In this document: piece after piece, positions 26,200-37,400 of the stretch
Position numbering within the stretch: the first letter of the stretch is position 1
How the letters are laid out: the number at the start of each line of letters is the position of its first letter
Assembly: GCA_013044385.1 (NCBI GenBank)
Contig: JABEUN010000004.1
Span: 1-64,000, forward strand
Origin: Acidimicrobiaceae bacterium
Lineage (GTDB): Bacteria > Actinomycetota > Acidimicrobiia > Acidimicrobiales > Acidimicrobiaceae
DNA: 64,000 nt
Reading direction: 5' to 3'
The notes under the pieces: model-generated
Seen by the model: the letters and a program-made list of their open reading frames with translations, nothing else
What the model was told of the DNA's origin: nothing
The model's database searches: none
Position numbers and translations under genes: made by a program

Positions 26200-27470
26200 T
26201 GGGCTCGGACCCGCTTCTGTCGCACGGCATCAGCCTTGCGGTCGTACTTATCATCGTACTGAAGGTGCTGGTCGCCTTCGTGGTTCTTATGGTATCGGTC
26301 CTTTTGATGATCTGGTTTGAACGAAAGGTCATTTCCGATATGCAGAATCGGATCGGGCCTAATCGGGCCGGACCTTGGGGCATACTGCAGACACTCGCTG
26401 ACGGGATCAAACTCTTCTTCAAGGAGGACCTGATCCCCGAGCGTTCGGATCGGTTCGTATTCAAACTTGCTCCGTACCTTTCGACCATTCCGGCATTCCT
26501 GACGTTCACCCTCGTCCCGCTCGGGGGAGTGGTGAAGATCTTCGGGCACACAACTGAACTCCAGGTGGTCGATCCGCCGATAGGGATACTCTTTCTCTTG
26601 GCGATGTCCACCATCTCGGTTTACGGGGTTATGCTCGCTGGCTGGTCTTCGGGGTCCAAATACCCGCTAATCGGATCGGTTAGGGCCTCAGCCCAGATGA
26701 TCTCTTACGAGGCGGCGATGGGACTCTCGATTGCGTCGGTCGTATTGGTGACGGGATCGCTTTCTACACGGGACATGGTCAATGCGCAGGCCGGCTACTT
26801 CTTCCACATCTTCCCGAAATGGAACCTCGTCCAGCTGGGCCTAGTGCCGTTCCTGGTATTTGTAATAGCGATCACTGCGGAGTTGAACAGACCGCCGTTC
26901 GATCTGGTGGAGGCGGAACAGGAGCTAGTCGGTGGTTTCCACACCGAGTACTCCTCGATCCGGTTTGCCCTTTTCTTCCTGGCCGAGTTCATGAATACCA
27001 TTACGATGTCTGCCATCATCGTTACCCTCTTCCTCGGAGGTCCATCAGGGCCGGACCCCAGGTTCCTACATTGGCTTTGGCCCGTCCTCTGGTTCGTTGT
27101 CAAGACGATAGCGTTTCTCTTCTTCTATGTCTGGCTCAGGGCCGCTCTTCCACGTCTCCGATACGACCAACTCATGGACCTCGGTTGGAAGGTGCTGATA
27201 CCAATATCGCTGGCTTGGATTCTGGTTGTCGCTGGAATGCAGATCAACAGGTTGCTGGGATTTGGCATCTTGGTGCTCTCGCTAGCATCGGCGGTGCTTC
27301 TTTATAGGGCAATGGATGTTGGTGATGCACTGAATGACGCCTCCGATGTCGGACTTGCTCCAACAGCCACTTCCGGTTTCCCATCGGCGATCGCCATACC
27401 TGCCGCGCCTGGACTGAAAATTGTGACACGGCCACCAGTTGGCGAATCATCCACGAGTGGAGGTAACTGA
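26199..27470 (+). CDS. nuoH: NADH-quinone oxidoreductase subunit H
   Basis: Membrane subunit at the quinone-channel entrance, with about eight hydrophobic segments. Signatures are IWFERKVISDMQNRIGPNRAGPWGILQTLADGIKLF (residues about 43-78) and AELNRPPFDLVEAEQELVGGFHTEYSS. The C-terminal 50 residues form a variable cytoplasmic tail. ATG shares one base with the nuoG stop. Confidence 0.96.
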   Translation: MGSDPLLSHGISLAVVLIIVLKVLVAFVVLMVSVLLMIWFERKVISDMQNRIGPNRAGPWGILQTLADGIKLFFKEDLIPERSDRFVFKLAPYLSTIPAFLTFTLVPLGGVVKIFGHTTELQVVDPPIGILFLLAMSTISVYGVMLAGWSSGSKYPLIGSVRASAQMISYEAAMGLSIASVVLVTGSLSTRDMVNAQAGYFFHIFPKWNLVQLGLVPFLVFVIAITAELNRPPFDLVEAEQELVGGFHTEYSSIRFALFFLAEFMNTITMSAIIVTLFLGGPSGPDPRFLHWLWPVLWFVVKTIAFLFFYVWLRAALPRLRYDQLMDLGWKVLIPISLAWILVVAGMQINRLLGFGILVLSLASAVLLYRAMDVGDALNDASDVGLAPTATSGFPSAIAIPAAPGLKIVTRPPVGESSTSGGN

Positions 27471-27472
27471 CG

Positions 27473-28156
27473 GTGGGAATGTTTGATTCACTCGGTGGAT
27501 TTAGGTTGACCCTTAAACAGATGAGGGAGCCGCGAATAACCAAGCAGTATCCAGAGGAGAAGAGGCCTAAGCCACCTCGGTTCCACGGACGACACGTTCT
27601 GAACCGTTATGAGGATGGAATGGAGAAGTGCATCGGGTGCGAACTGTGTGCGGGCGTCTGTCCCGCGAGATGCATCCACGTCAGGGGCCGGGACAACGAT
27701 CCAGACTCGCCGACGTCACCTGGAGAGCGCTTCGGATTCGTCTATGAGATCAATTTTCTCCGCTGCATTCACTGCGACCTCTGTGTTGAGGCATGTCCTA
27801 CTGAGGCGATAACGGAATCGAAATTGTTCGAATTCTCCTTCCGATCTCGTGAGGACGCCATCTATACCAAGAGTGAACTTCTGGTTGACGAGGACGGTAC
27901 GCCGAAGATGCTTCCGTGGGAAGACTGGAAAGCCGGAGATGAGCTCCTCACATCGGGTTGGATGAGGGCAACTGCGCCTAACGGTGAAGCGGCCTTCGAG
28001 GGAGTCGTTCAATGGTCAGCAGAGGCGGGGTACGGTGAACGTGCTCCAGAGACTGGCCAGAGTGATCTCCCAGAGGAAGAAGCCAGTCCGCTTTTCAGGA
28101 TTCGTCAGGACAAGGCGGATCGAATCGCCAAAGAGTTCGGCGGGAGGGTGAAATAG
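27473..28156 (+). CDS. nuoI: NADH-quinone oxidoreductase subunit I
   Basis: Carries two 4Fe-4S clusters (N6a, N6b): CIGCELCAGVCPARCI and CIHCDLCVEACPTEAI. It links NuoG to NuoB in the electron chain. The 227 residues include a long C-terminal extension after the second cluster. The start is GTG 27473 or ATG 27479; AGGTAACTGAC lies before. The stop overlaps the nuoJ start by 1 base. Confidence 0.96.
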   Translation: MGMFDSLGGFRLTLKQMREPRITKQYPEEKRPKPPRFHGRHVLNRYEDGMEKCIGCELCAGVCPARCIHVRGRDNDPDSPTSPGERFGFVYEINFLRCIHCDLCVEACPTEAITESKLFEFSFRSREDAIYTKSELLVDEDGTPKMLPWEDWKAGDELLTSGWMRATAPNGEAAFEGVVQWSAEAGYGERAPETGQSDLPEEEASPLFRIRQDKADRIAKEFGGRVK

Positions 28157-28779
28157 TGTTGATTGCCACGGTCCCGATAGCCCTACCTGACCTGATCACA
28201 TTCCTATTCGCCGCCGTTGCAGCGCTAGTGGGTGCTGGCGGGGTAATTCTCCTGAAGAATCCGGTTCATTCGGCTCTGATGTTGGTGATGACCCTGTTTT
28301 CTGTCGCAATTCTCTTTATTGAGGAGCAGGCGCAGTTCCTAGCAGCAGTCCAGATCATCGTCTACGCCGGGGCAATTGTGGTCCTTTTCCTATTCGTGAT
28401 CATGCTCTTGGGTGTTGATCGCAAAGAGGTCATACAGAAGGAGACGTTGAAAGCGCAAAGGCCGCTCGCCGTGGTTGCAGCGGTACTGGCTCTACTTGAG
28501 ATCAGTCTGCTAGCCCGAACGAACTGGGCAACGGGTGCCAAAGGCGTAACCAGTTCCACAAATAACTCTGCCAGCAACATTGTTCAACTTGGCAGGGCCG
28601 TCTTCACCACCTACCTCCTCCCATTCGAGGCAACCTCTGCCCTTTTGGTGATTGCCGTGATCGGTGCAGTGGTTCTCGCTCGAAGGAGCAGTGGTCCACA
28701 GCAGGTAGTAGTTGATCCTGAGGTAGCCGAAGACGCCGCAGAAGCCAATGAGCAGACCGAGCAGGGGAGTTTGTCATGA
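28156..28779 (+). CDS. nuoJ: NADH-quinone oxidoreductase subunit J
   Basis: Membrane subunit of 207 residues with about five hydrophobic helices. The conserved stretch [21 protein letters not shown] and [22 protein letters not shown] includes the pi-bulge helix region. A polar acidic tail ends the protein. GTG 28156 overlaps the nuoI stop; the end overlaps nuoK by ATGA. Confidence 0.94.
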   Translation: MLIATVPIALPDLITFLFAAVAALVGAGGVILLKNPVHSALMLVMTLFSVAILFIEEQAQFLAAVQIIVYAGAIVVLFLFVIMLLGVDRKEVIQKETLKAQRPLAVVAAVLALLEISLLARTNWATGAKGVTSSTNNSASNIVQLGRAVFTTYLLPFEATSALLVIAVIGAVVLARRSSGPQQVVVDPEVAEDAAEANEQTEQGSLS

Positions 28780-29081
28780 CGGTACCTGGAAGTTGGTTCC
28801 TGACCTTGGCCGCGGTCATCTTTTCGATGGGTGCCCTCGGTCTGCTGATCCGCCGCAATGTCTTGATCATGTTCATGTGTATCGAGTTGATGCTGAACGC
28901 CGTGAACCTTACTCTTGTCACATTCTCGAGGATGCTCGGCGACATTGGCGGACAGGTGCTGGTCTTCTTCGTTCTTGTCGTGGCTGCGGCGGAAGTCGTG
29001 GTTGGACTCGGAATCATCGTCTCGATATTTCGGCGGAAGGCCAATGCAACTGCCGACGACCTACACCTTCTGAAGGGCTGA
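28776..29081 (+). CDS. nuoK: NADH-quinone oxidoreductase subunit K
   Basis: The 101-residue, three-helix membrane subunit (MrpC homologue) with the buried Glu residues expected in proton transfer: [21 protein letters not shown] and [20 protein letters not shown]. It overlaps nuoJ by 4 bases and precedes nuoL by 4. Confidence 0.95.
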   Translation: MTVPGSWFLTLAAVIFSMGALGLLIRRNVLIMFMCIELMLNAVNLTLVTFSRMLGDIGGQVLVFFVLVVAAAEVVVGLGIIVSIFRRKANATADDLHLLKG

Positions 29082-29085
29082 TTCG

Positions 29086-31005
29086 ATGGTCTCTTACGTA
29101 ACGCTGATTCCTGCGCTTCCGCTTCTCGGCTTCGTCCTCCTGCTGTTATTCGGCAAGAGGCTTGGATATCCAAGAGCAGGCTGGTTGGGGACAATTGCGG
29201 TGTTTCTCGCATTTATAGCGACCCTTATTACTTGGGCCGGACTGAGGTCGATGCCAGGCACCTCAAGGGTCCACGTCCAGCACCTCTTCAGCTGGATCTC
29301 CGTCGGTGGACTCCATCTGGGCATGGACCTCTACTTGGACCCACTTTCGATCACCATGGCGCTGTTCGTCACCGGTGTAGCGACTTTGATCCATGGATAT
29401 TCGATCGGCTACATGAAGGGCGATCCGCGCTTTCACCAGTTCTTCGTCTATCTGAACCTCTTCGTCTTCTCGATGCTCATGCTTGTCTTGGCTGGCAACC
29501 TTCCACTCGCATTTCTCGGCTGGGAGGGAGTCGGTGCCTGTAGCTACTGGCTGATATCTTTCTGGTTCGAGCGTCCCAGTGCAGCCACAGCCGGCAAGAA
29601 GGCTTTCGTGGTGAACAGGATCGGTGACTTCGGATTCCTGCTCGGAATGTTCCTTATTTTCAAGTGGGTTGGCACTCTCAACTACATCGATCTATTTGGC
29701 CATTCGCTTACGTTCTCGAAGGGGACTGCGACGGCAATCATGCTGCTCTTCTTTCTTGCGGCTGCAGGAAAGTCTGCCCAGCTACCGCTGTTTACGTGGT
29801 TAGTCGACGCGATGGAAGGTCCTACACCGGTCTCTGCTTTGATACACGCTGCAACCATGGTGACTGCAGGTGTGTATCTGATGGCGCGACTATCTCCGAT
29901 ACTCCATCTCGCCCCGACTGCAGGAACGGTGATCTCCGTTGTAGGAGTTGCAACTGCGTTCGTTGCCGCAGCGGCAGCGACATCTCAGGATGACATTAAA
30001 AAGGTGCTGGCGTACTCCACGGTTTCTCAGCTTGGGTATATGATGCTCGGCATCGGAACGGGTGCTTACGTTGCCGCGATCTTTCTGATGATCACCCACG
30101 CGTTCTACAAGGCGCTTCTCTTCCTCGGTGCCGGCTCGGTAATACACTCCATGCACGACGAGCAGAACATAAAGAGGATGGGGCAACTGCGACGACTAAT
30201 GCCGATCACCTCTGCGACCTTTATCATTGGATGGCTCTCAATTGCCGGATTCCCCCCCTTCTCGGGATTCTGGTCAAAAGGAGACGTGCTTACAGCTGCG
30301 TATCAGAAGAGTCCATATCTCTGGTTCGTCGGGGCTGTGACGGCAGTACTAACCGCCTATTACATGGGCAGAGAGGTCCTGCTCGTCTTCTACGGCAAGC
30401 CGAGGTGGACTGCCACAATGAAGTCAGAACTCCACGGCGAAACCAAGGGGGATACACACCTCGAAACTCCGCACGAGTCGCCAAAGATCATGACATGGCC
30501 GCTTGTGATTCTTGCTGCGGCAGCCGTAGTAGGTGGCGTGCTCAATCTGCCTTTCTCCAATTCGACCAGGGTGTTGGAGAACTGGCTTTCTCCGGTGTTC
30601 GGTTCGGCGCTTGCGCCCAACACGCTCTCCGGAACGGCCCAAGTGATTCTTGGCGGATTGGACGCGGTATTCGCAGTCATCGGAATCTCCATCGCAGTAT
30701 CTCTGTGGAGGACGAAGTGGGATCAGCCATCGCTTGAGCCGGCACTTCTGAAGAGGGCGTGGGGAATAGATGCTGCATACGATGCCCTGTTTGCCAAGCC
30801 CTCTACTGCTCTTGCCCTAACGATGGACGAAGTTGTGGACAAACGGCTGATCGATGGAATAGTGATGTCGCTTGCGAGTCTCATCGCTCTTACGTCGAGA
30901 GCTCTAAAGCGAGTTCAGACCGGGTACGTAAGGACATACGCGCTGGGTATAGCCCTTGGAGCAGTGGTACTGCTCGGCTATGCGGTGGCAAGGGCGGGAT
31001 CGTGA
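29086..31005 (+). CDS. nuoL: NADH-quinone oxidoreductase subunit L
   Basis: The distal antiporter-like proton pump, 639 residues with about 16 hydrophobic segments. The core contains FLGWEGVGACSYWLISFWFERP, the pumping-helix segment AGKSAQLPLFTWLVDAMEGPTPVSALIHAATMVTAGVYL, and SQDDIKKVLAYSTVSQLGYM. A long lateral helix and final anchor occupy the C-terminal third. A 59-base gap separates it from nuoM. Confidence 0.96.
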   Translation: MVSYVTLIPALPLLGFVLLLLFGKRLGYPRAGWLGTIAVFLAFIATLITWAGLRSMPGTSRVHVQHLFSWISVGGLHLGMDLYLDPLSITMALFVTGVATLIHGYSIGYMKGDPRFHQFFVYLNLFVFSMLMLVLAGNLPLAFLGWEGVGACSYWLISFWFERPSAATAGKKAFVVNRIGDFGFLLGMFLIFKWVGTLNYIDLFGHSLTFSKGTATAIMLLFFLAAAGKSAQLPLFTWLVDAMEGPTPVSALIHAATMVTAGVYLMARLSPILHLAPTAGTVISVVGVATAFVAAAAATSQDDIKKVLAYSTVSQLGYMMLGIGTGAYVAAIFLMITHAFYKALLFLGAGSVIHSMHDEQNIKRMGQLRRLMPITSATFIIGWLSIAGFPPFSGFWSKGDVLTAAYQKSPYLWFVGAVTAVLTAYYMGREVLLVFYGKPRWTATMKSELHGETKGDTHLETPHESPKIMTWPLVILAAAAVVGGVLNLPFSNSTRVLENWLSPVFGSALAPNTLSGTAQVILGGLDAVFAVIGISIAVSLWRTKWDQPSLEPALLKRAWGIDAAYDALFAKPSTALALTMDEVVDKRLIDGIVMSLASLIALTSRALKRVQTGYVRTYALGIALGAVVLLGYAVARAGS

Positions 31006-31064
31006 TGCGAACTTATCTTTGTCCGGCGACCACGAAGCAGTGCGCAACTAAGGAGAATCTCTAG

Positions 31065-32588
31065 GTGTTTCCCTATCTGAACACACTCATTTTTGTGCCA
31101 GTCGTGGCCGCAGCGGTCATCGCCTTATATCCTTCGGATGCCTCCAAGCGACTTGTGCGTGGCAGTGGCAGGTTGGTATCGGTGGCACTGCTAATCATCT
31201 CCATTGTCATGGCTACCCGCTTCAAAAGTGGAGTAGGTGGATTCCAGATGGTCTCTACCCACAGCTGGATTCCAACCTTTGGGATCTCTTGGTCACTTGG
31301 TATCGATGGGATCTCGCTCGTACTCATACTTCTGACGACATTCCTGTTCGTCATTGCGATGTTTGGCGCGACGGAGAAGCGGGATGAGAAGTCGTATGTG
31401 GCTTGGATGATCCTTCTCGAAGCAGCTTGCATTGGTAGCTTTTTGGCGATTGATCTCTTTGGCTTTTTCGTCCTTTTCGAGCTCACCCTTATACCGACCT
31501 ACTTTCTGATTGGTGGCTGGGGCTACAAGGACAGAGGTAAGGCGGCGATCAAGTTCTTCGTCTACACCTTCTTGGGGTCGGCCTTCCTGCTCATTGGAAT
31601 CTTGGCCCTCGTTTTCATCCATCAGGCTCAGACTGGAGTGCTCACCTTTGAGCTCCCCAAGCTCGTCGCTACCGCGATGTCTTCGGCGACGGCGAAATGG
31701 CTGTTCCTGGCATTCACCGCTGCCTTCGCCGTAAAGGCACCGATCTTTCCTTTCCATACCTGGTCACCTGACGCGTATGGCGAGTCTCCTACCGGGACCG
31801 TGATGATTCTGTCCGGAGTGATGGCAAAGCTAGGTACCTACGGCATAATCAGATTCGACTTCCAACTATTTCCACAAGCAGCGAAGGCACTTTCGCCACT
31901 CCTCCTAACCCTCGCGGTGATTGGCATTGTCTATGGTGCCATCGTCGCTGCGGGAGAGAAGGACCTGAAGCGACTGGTGGCGTACTCCTCGCTGTCGCAC
32001 ATGGGTTTCATAGTGCTGGGGCTTTTTGCACTCAGTACAGAGGGTATCTCTGGAGCCGTCCTCCAGATGGTGAACCACGGACTGTATACCGCAGCCATGT
32101 TCCTGTTGGTTGGTCTTGTCTATGAACGCCGAAACACGACCTCCACGTTGGAACTGTCGGGGATACAGGCAAAAGCTCCGATCTTCGCGGGCGTGTTTAC
32201 CGTCGTCGTCATGGCATCGATAGGACTTCCAGGCCTCAATGGGTTTGTCGGGGAGTTTCTCATCCTCCTAGGGACCTTCGCCACCCACAGGTGGTGGGCC
32301 GTGGTTGCAACCACGGGTGTGATCTTGTCGGCCATCTATTTTCTCTGGGCCTATCAGAAGGTGTTCCACAGGAAAGATGAGAGCGATACTCCATTCCTTG
32401 ACCTGCGGCGAAAGGAGCTTGCGGTCATGGCGCCGGTGCTCTTGTTGATCGTATTCATTGGCATCTATCCGAAGCCCTTCCTCGATCGAATCAATCCGAC
32501 GGTGTACTCGCTTATGAATCAGATGTCACATACTCCCAGCCAGACTGTGGTAGTTGGTTCCTCGGCACCAGCGGCGGTGACAAAGTGA
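31065..32588 (+). CDS. nuoM: NADH-quinone oxidoreductase subunit M
   Basis: Antiporter-like proton pump, 507 residues, 14 or so helices. Signatures are the Glu helix DLFGFFVLFELTLIPTYFLIGGWG, AVKAPIFPFHTWSPDAYGESPT, EKDLKRLVAYSSLSHMGF and GLPGLNGFVGEFLIL. Its stop overlaps the start of nuoN in ATGA fashion. The GTG start follows ggagaatctctag. Confidence 0.96.
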   Translation: MFPYLNTLIFVPVVAAAVIALYPSDASKRLVRGSGRLVSVALLIISIVMATRFKSGVGGFQMVSTHSWIPTFGISWSLGIDGISLVLILLTTFLFVIAMFGATEKRDEKSYVAWMILLEAACIGSFLAIDLFGFFVLFELTLIPTYFLIGGWGYKDRGKAAIKFFVYTFLGSAFLLIGILALVFIHQAQTGVLTFELPKLVATAMSSATAKWLFLAFTAAFAVKAPIFPFHTWSPDAYGESPTGTVMILSGVMAKLGTYGIIRFDFQLFPQAAKALSPLLLTLAVIGIVYGAIVAAGEKDLKRLVAYSSLSHMGFIVLGLFALSTEGISGAVLQMVNHGLYTAAMFLLVGLVYERRNTTSTLELSGIQAKAPIFAGVFTVVVMASIGLPGLNGFVGEFLILLGTFATHRWWAVVATTGVILSAIYFLWAYQKVFHRKDESDTPFLDLRRKELAVMAPVLLLIVFIGIYPKPFLDRINPTVYSLMNQMSHTPSQTVVVGSSAPAAVTK

Positions 32589-34207
32589 TGCACGTGATCA
32601 TGTTGACTGTGGCTTCAACGCTAAAGATTCAGTTGCCATACATCGACTACTCCTCGATCGCCCCTGAACTCATACTTTCAGGTGCTGCATTGGTAAGCCT
32701 GGTGGGGTCTTCGCTCACGCACAAGCGTGAGTTGACCTGGCCATATACTGCGGTAGGTGTAGTTGCCTCAGCCGTTGCAGGCTTTTGGAGTTATCACCTC
32801 TTCGACGAAGTCAGAAGCCATGGTGCTACTGCCCAGGTGGCAGGCGCGATAGCACAGGATGGTTTCTCCACCTTCCTGATGGTGCTGATCTCGGTGAGTC
32901 TGCTGCTCAGCCTTCTTGTTGCCCAAGGAGTCTTCTATCGAGCGGGAACACGGGGACCAGAGTTCTCGAGCCTTTTGCTGCTGTCTTCGACTGGTGCAAT
33001 GTTCATGGCCTCTGCCAACGACCTGATAGTCGTTTTCCTGGGTCTTGAGATTTTGTCGATCGCCCTTTATGTGCTTGTCGGTTTCGAGCGATCTAAGGCC
33101 CCCTCGCAGGAGGGAGCCATGAAGTACTTCATACTTGGGAGCTTCTCCTCGGCGATCTTCCTCTATGGGATCGCCCTGGTGTACGGGGCAACCGGCTCTA
33201 CGAACCTGGCGGAGATCTCGTCGTTCCTCGCCCGCAATACCCTCACCTCCAATGGGGTACTGCTGGCTGGCATGACGCTGATTCTCGTTGGACTCGGCTT
33301 CAAGGTCGCTGCTGTTCCTTTCCACTTCTGGACTCCAGACGTGTATCAGGGCGCTGCGACGTCTGTGACTGGATTCATGGCTGGTGTCGCAAAGGCCGCC
33401 GGTTTCGCTGCACTGCTTCGCATCTTCTATGTGCCATTCTCCACCCTTAGCCTGGACTGGAGACCCGAGGTAATGGCCCTCTCTGTTGCGTCCATGGTCA
33501 TAGGCGCAGTTTTGGCGGTCACCCAGAGAGACGTCAAGCGGATGCTTGCTTATTCATCCATCAACCATGCTGGGTTCATTCTCATCGGTTTAAGCTCGGT
33601 CTCTGCACAGGGAATCTCGGATTCGCTGTACTACCTTTTTGCCTACTCAGTGATGATTATCGGTACGTTCGGTGTCGTTTCGCTGGTCTCGGCTTCCCAA
33701 GGAAATTTCGAGGGTACCCTTCCTGTCTCAGGACTGCGCGGCCTTTCGAGACGAAGCCCCGTCTTGGCACTTACACTGGCGGTCTTCCTAGTGGCCCAGG
33801 CCGGAGCACCTTTCACGACGGGCTTCTTGGCGAAGTTCTCCGTTATATCGGCGGCGGTGCAGAATAGGGATTACTGGTTAGCAGTGGTTGCGATGATGAC
33901 TGCAGTGGTGGCGGTCTTCTTCTACTTGCGAATGGCATTTGCCATCTACGCGGATCGAGGAGAACTGGCTACTGCCAGTTCCGGATCGGCAATGGACGTG
34001 TCGGCCATTGAGGGGGCCACTTCAGACGGAGACGAACAGGGTCAGCTAGGCGATCTCATGGTTGCGGAAGAGTCGGTTGTAGACACCTACCGACCGCCAG
34101 TTGCAACGCTGGTGGGGATCGGTATCGCAATGGCCTTCACCATATTCTTCGGTGTATTCTCTTCTCCGTTGGTGAGCTTTGCGCATCAGGCGACGCTTCT
34201 GCACTGA
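32585..34207 (+). CDS. nuoN: NADH-quinone oxidoreductase subunit N
   Basis: Last gene of the operon: antiporter-like pump of 540 residues. It contains FLGLEILSIALYVLVGFERS, KVAAVPFHFWTPDVYQGAATSVTGFMAG, QRDVKRMLAYSSINHAGFILIG and GAPFTTGFLAKF. A hydrophilic loop of about 50 residues (roughly 455-510) precedes the last helix, longer than in many homologues. ATG 32585 overlaps nuoM. Confidence 0.96.
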   Translation: MMHVIMLTVASTLKIQLPYIDYSSIAPELILSGAALVSLVGSSLTHKRELTWPYTAVGVVASAVAGFWSYHLFDEVRSHGATAQVAGAIAQDGFSTFLMVLISVSLLLSLLVAQGVFYRAGTRGPEFSSLLLLSSTGAMFMASANDLIVVFLGLEILSIALYVLVGFERSKAPSQEGAMKYFILGSFSSAIFLYGIALVYGATGSTNLAEISSFLARNTLTSNGVLLAGMTLILVGLGFKVAAVPFHFWTPDVYQGAATSVTGFMAGVAKAAGFAALLRIFYVPFSTLSLDWRPEVMALSVASMVIGAVLAVTQRDVKRMLAYSSINHAGFILIGLSSVSAQGISDSLYYLFAYSVMIIGTFGVVSLVSASQGNFEGTLPVSGLRGLSRRSPVLALTLAVFLVAQAGAPFTTGFLAKFSVISAAVQNRDYWLAVVAMMTAVVAVFFYLRMAFAIYADRGELATASSGSAMDVSAIEGATSDGDEQGQLGDLMVAEESVVDTYRPPVATLVGIGIAMAFTIFFGVFSSPLVSFAHQATLLH

Positions 34208-34428
34208 CAGAAGTTCAGCGCTGAAGAGTATTGCTTTTGACGGATCATCTTTGTGCTGTTCCCCGACCCGGACAAAAGATAAAGCCGGCCAACAGTTGCC
34301 TCCCCAATCCGAGGCTTTAACCTAGACGCACTCTTTGGACCTGAGGGCGTTTAGTTGGAAGGCTGGGTGGAATGATACAGGGCGAGTAGAAAGTCGGCGG
34401 TGTGCTGCCTATTTCGGTTCTTGCACTG
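34208..34428. other. Gap between convergent nuoN and the MprF-like gene
   Basis: About 220 bases without a credible ORF. A perfect 12-bp palindrome (TTCAGCGCTGAA, 34214-34225) followed by ttgctttt lies just after the nuoN stop and could be a weak terminator; the stem has little room for a loop. Confidence 0.35.
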
Positions 34429-37400
34429 TCACGCCTCAACGGACTCGTCGCTGCTGCTTTTTCGTTGCGTCGATCCATCGGAATTGAGAAAGCGACCAAG
34501 GACCGGCAGTTCCCAGAATGACTCCGCCTTGCCGACCGCCATGAGCACCGAGGGCAGGTCCTCCAACTTGTCGTATACGAGGTATCTAGGAGCCCAGCGA
34601 GGGTCAAATTTGGCGTTGAATCTCCAGAGTGATTCGATCTGCATAGAATCGCTCAAACGCTTTAGTACCATACGTTCCAGCTTTTGGCTCACTCCGTCAC
34701 CTCGCTCGCCCGCAAGTACTCCCCGCATAGTGGCAAAGTTCAAGCTGAGGGCGCTTTTACCAGACTGTTTCATATATTCGATGGTTTCAACAATCATGAA
34801 ATCGATCAGACCGTTGGGATGCTCTCCAGTGTCACGCCTCATCAGATCGAGTGAATACCCGTCAATTCCTGGTGCAGGTACCCACTGGCAGAATCCGACG
34901 ACCTTCCCCTCTGGACTGAGGCAGATGGTCTCGAGCAGGTCGTGATCCTGACTCTGCATGACCCGACCCAGTGTCATGGAGAAGCCCCTTTCGACATCTC
35001 CCCGACGAGACCTAGTCATCACCTCTATGACCTGCTCTTTCAGCTCGTCTGTTACGGTGGAAGGTGAGTGAAATTCAACGGTGTATCCGTACTTTCGAAC
35101 CCTGTTGACCGCCTGGCGTAGACCCTTGTGTTTCTTGCCTTCAAGCGACAGCCCATTGACGTCTACTATCGCTTCATCACCTATGTAGTAAGCGTGCAGT
35201 CCGATGCTCCTGTAAGTCGGCAACCATCGCTCGTCTGCTCCTAGCACAGCGAGGGACTTTCCTTCGGATCGAAGCGTGCGGACCAGTTCCAAAAGCGCTT
35301 CTCTTGATCCTGTATCGGGACCGATGGGGTCAGGGGAGATTAGGCAGGTCTGACCGTAGTTTGCATAAGCGATAAGGCTGTTGTGGGCTATGTAGTGGTC
35401 CTTGTCGTCTCGCAGAGCGAAGTAGTCGAGTGTCCCCCTGGAGTAGAGCTCGACGATCTCCTCCTTTGTGCTTTCGGTCTTGGTGTCCCGTCTGAGCACC
35501 CCTCCAGATATCTCTGAGACGTAGGGCAGGAATAGGCCAGCGACCAAGTAGACACCGATGGCGATAGTCGCCGTGAACAGGCCCGGCGATATGAATTGGT
35601 TGAGTAGGTTGGGGAGAGTGACCGACGGCGCACCGACCATTCTTGATTCGCTGGCTAAAAGGGCACCAGAGACACTGATTGAGCGGAGCCCGTGACCGAT
35701 TGCGTCGTAGATGAGAATCGAGGTTGCGCCGATCGCAAAGGTCAAACCTAGGAGGAGGACCGTTCGCAACGCCCGCATCGGGATGCGTTGGTAGTTGCCT
35801 TTCTGGGCAAAGGAGTCCCGGTGCATGAGGAGGTAAAGAAGCAAGAGGGCGAGTCCGATAGACTCCTCGAAATCCCCACCTTTGGCTATGTTGGAGATTA
35901 CTCCCACGGAGATCGCTGCGGTTACCACGATCCACGCACGACGCTGTCCTTTCGATATTCCGTAGGAGAGGCCGAGTAGTACCACCCCTATCAGCGCCGT
36001 TATTGCGTCGGCGAAAGTGGTTACGGTCGACGGCAGGAACTCCAATACGGTGCGGAGCCTGCTCCTCAACGGGGGAGTCAGAGCCGAGACAAGGTCTATC
36101 AGACCAAGGCCCAAGGTCGCAACGTGTGCAATCCGCCTCGGCCTGATGAGTCTGATTAGCTCCTTCTGGTCGATGTCGGGGTAGTCCGCCCCGTTTGGGA
36201 AGCTTCCGAGCGTGGTGGCATCTCGTGGAAGGCTTGGAATTGAGATCGGAAAGATCCGATCTGAAGGTGGCCGGCGTATCTCGGGACTGAATCCGACGAG
36301 CCTGGCGTGGATTGTGGGGCCCGCGTCAACTTCCAACCACGTCACCTTTGCAACCTGACAGAAGTAGTCCGGGAGACCAAGCCGAGCCTTGGTCCGTCCG
36401 AGACTTGTGAGAACTGCTCCGGTATTTGCGTAGAAACCATCACCAACGGCGGTGATTTCGGGTTGGAGACTATGTCCGCATACGAAGCCAATGTAGCCGA
36501 CGGTACCCAGCCTCTCTGTTTCGAGTCGGGCCTTGAGATTTTTATCTCGCCCCTGTGTCGGGGCTAAATCGCTTTGTGCAAGTGAGGAGTAGACGCGTCT
36601 GGTTACGAACAATACAACCGCCAGAAGGATGAATATATCGATCAGGGTTGTAGCGCCGATCAGTTCAAATTTGATCTGACCCAGTATCCGGAGGTGCCTC
36701 AGGCGCGACACGCCAGGGAGGCTGAGAGCGAGCGGTATTCGAAGTAGCAGTGCTGCTGCGAGCGGGATTAGTCCGAATGATCCGTATCGGATGACCTTCT
36801 TGAATACGATCTGTGAGGCCGCTAGCTTCGACAACTCCTCCGGATCTTCCAAACGGCTCATGCCCCAAAGCGTTGAGCTTGGTTTGGGACTCAACCTGGG
36901 AACGAGCTCTTGAAGCTGGTGGGCGAGCCACGGGGTATCGCCTAGCGAGTATGGGTCTTTTGGACGGGAACGATCATCGAACTCTCTGCCGGACCTTATG
37001 AGGACCCTTTCCATGCCGGACGCAGTTGATATGGCGGCCTCGACTTCTAAGGCGAAGCTGCAGCCCGTTATCTCGTGTAGCTCCTTGGCGAGTGTCGCGT
37101 CCCAGGCGATTCTGGAGTCCCGAGCTCCTGGAATGACCACGATCTCGCCAGCATGGATCTCCTTAAATCCCTTCAAGAGATCAGCTACTTCGACATTTGA
37201 AGAAAGGATTTGAGCGACAGTCGGTTCGAAGTCTCCGTCGGGAGAATCCGGATTCAAATCGCGCCCCGCAGTTAGGTCGAAGAGGTTTCCGGCAATCACG
37301 AGGTGGCCGTCACCCTGCCAGTCCGACAGTGCCAATGCGATGTGCCTGCCCAACGATTCAAATGGCTGGACTGGCGTGCCATCTCGACATTCGGTTAGGT

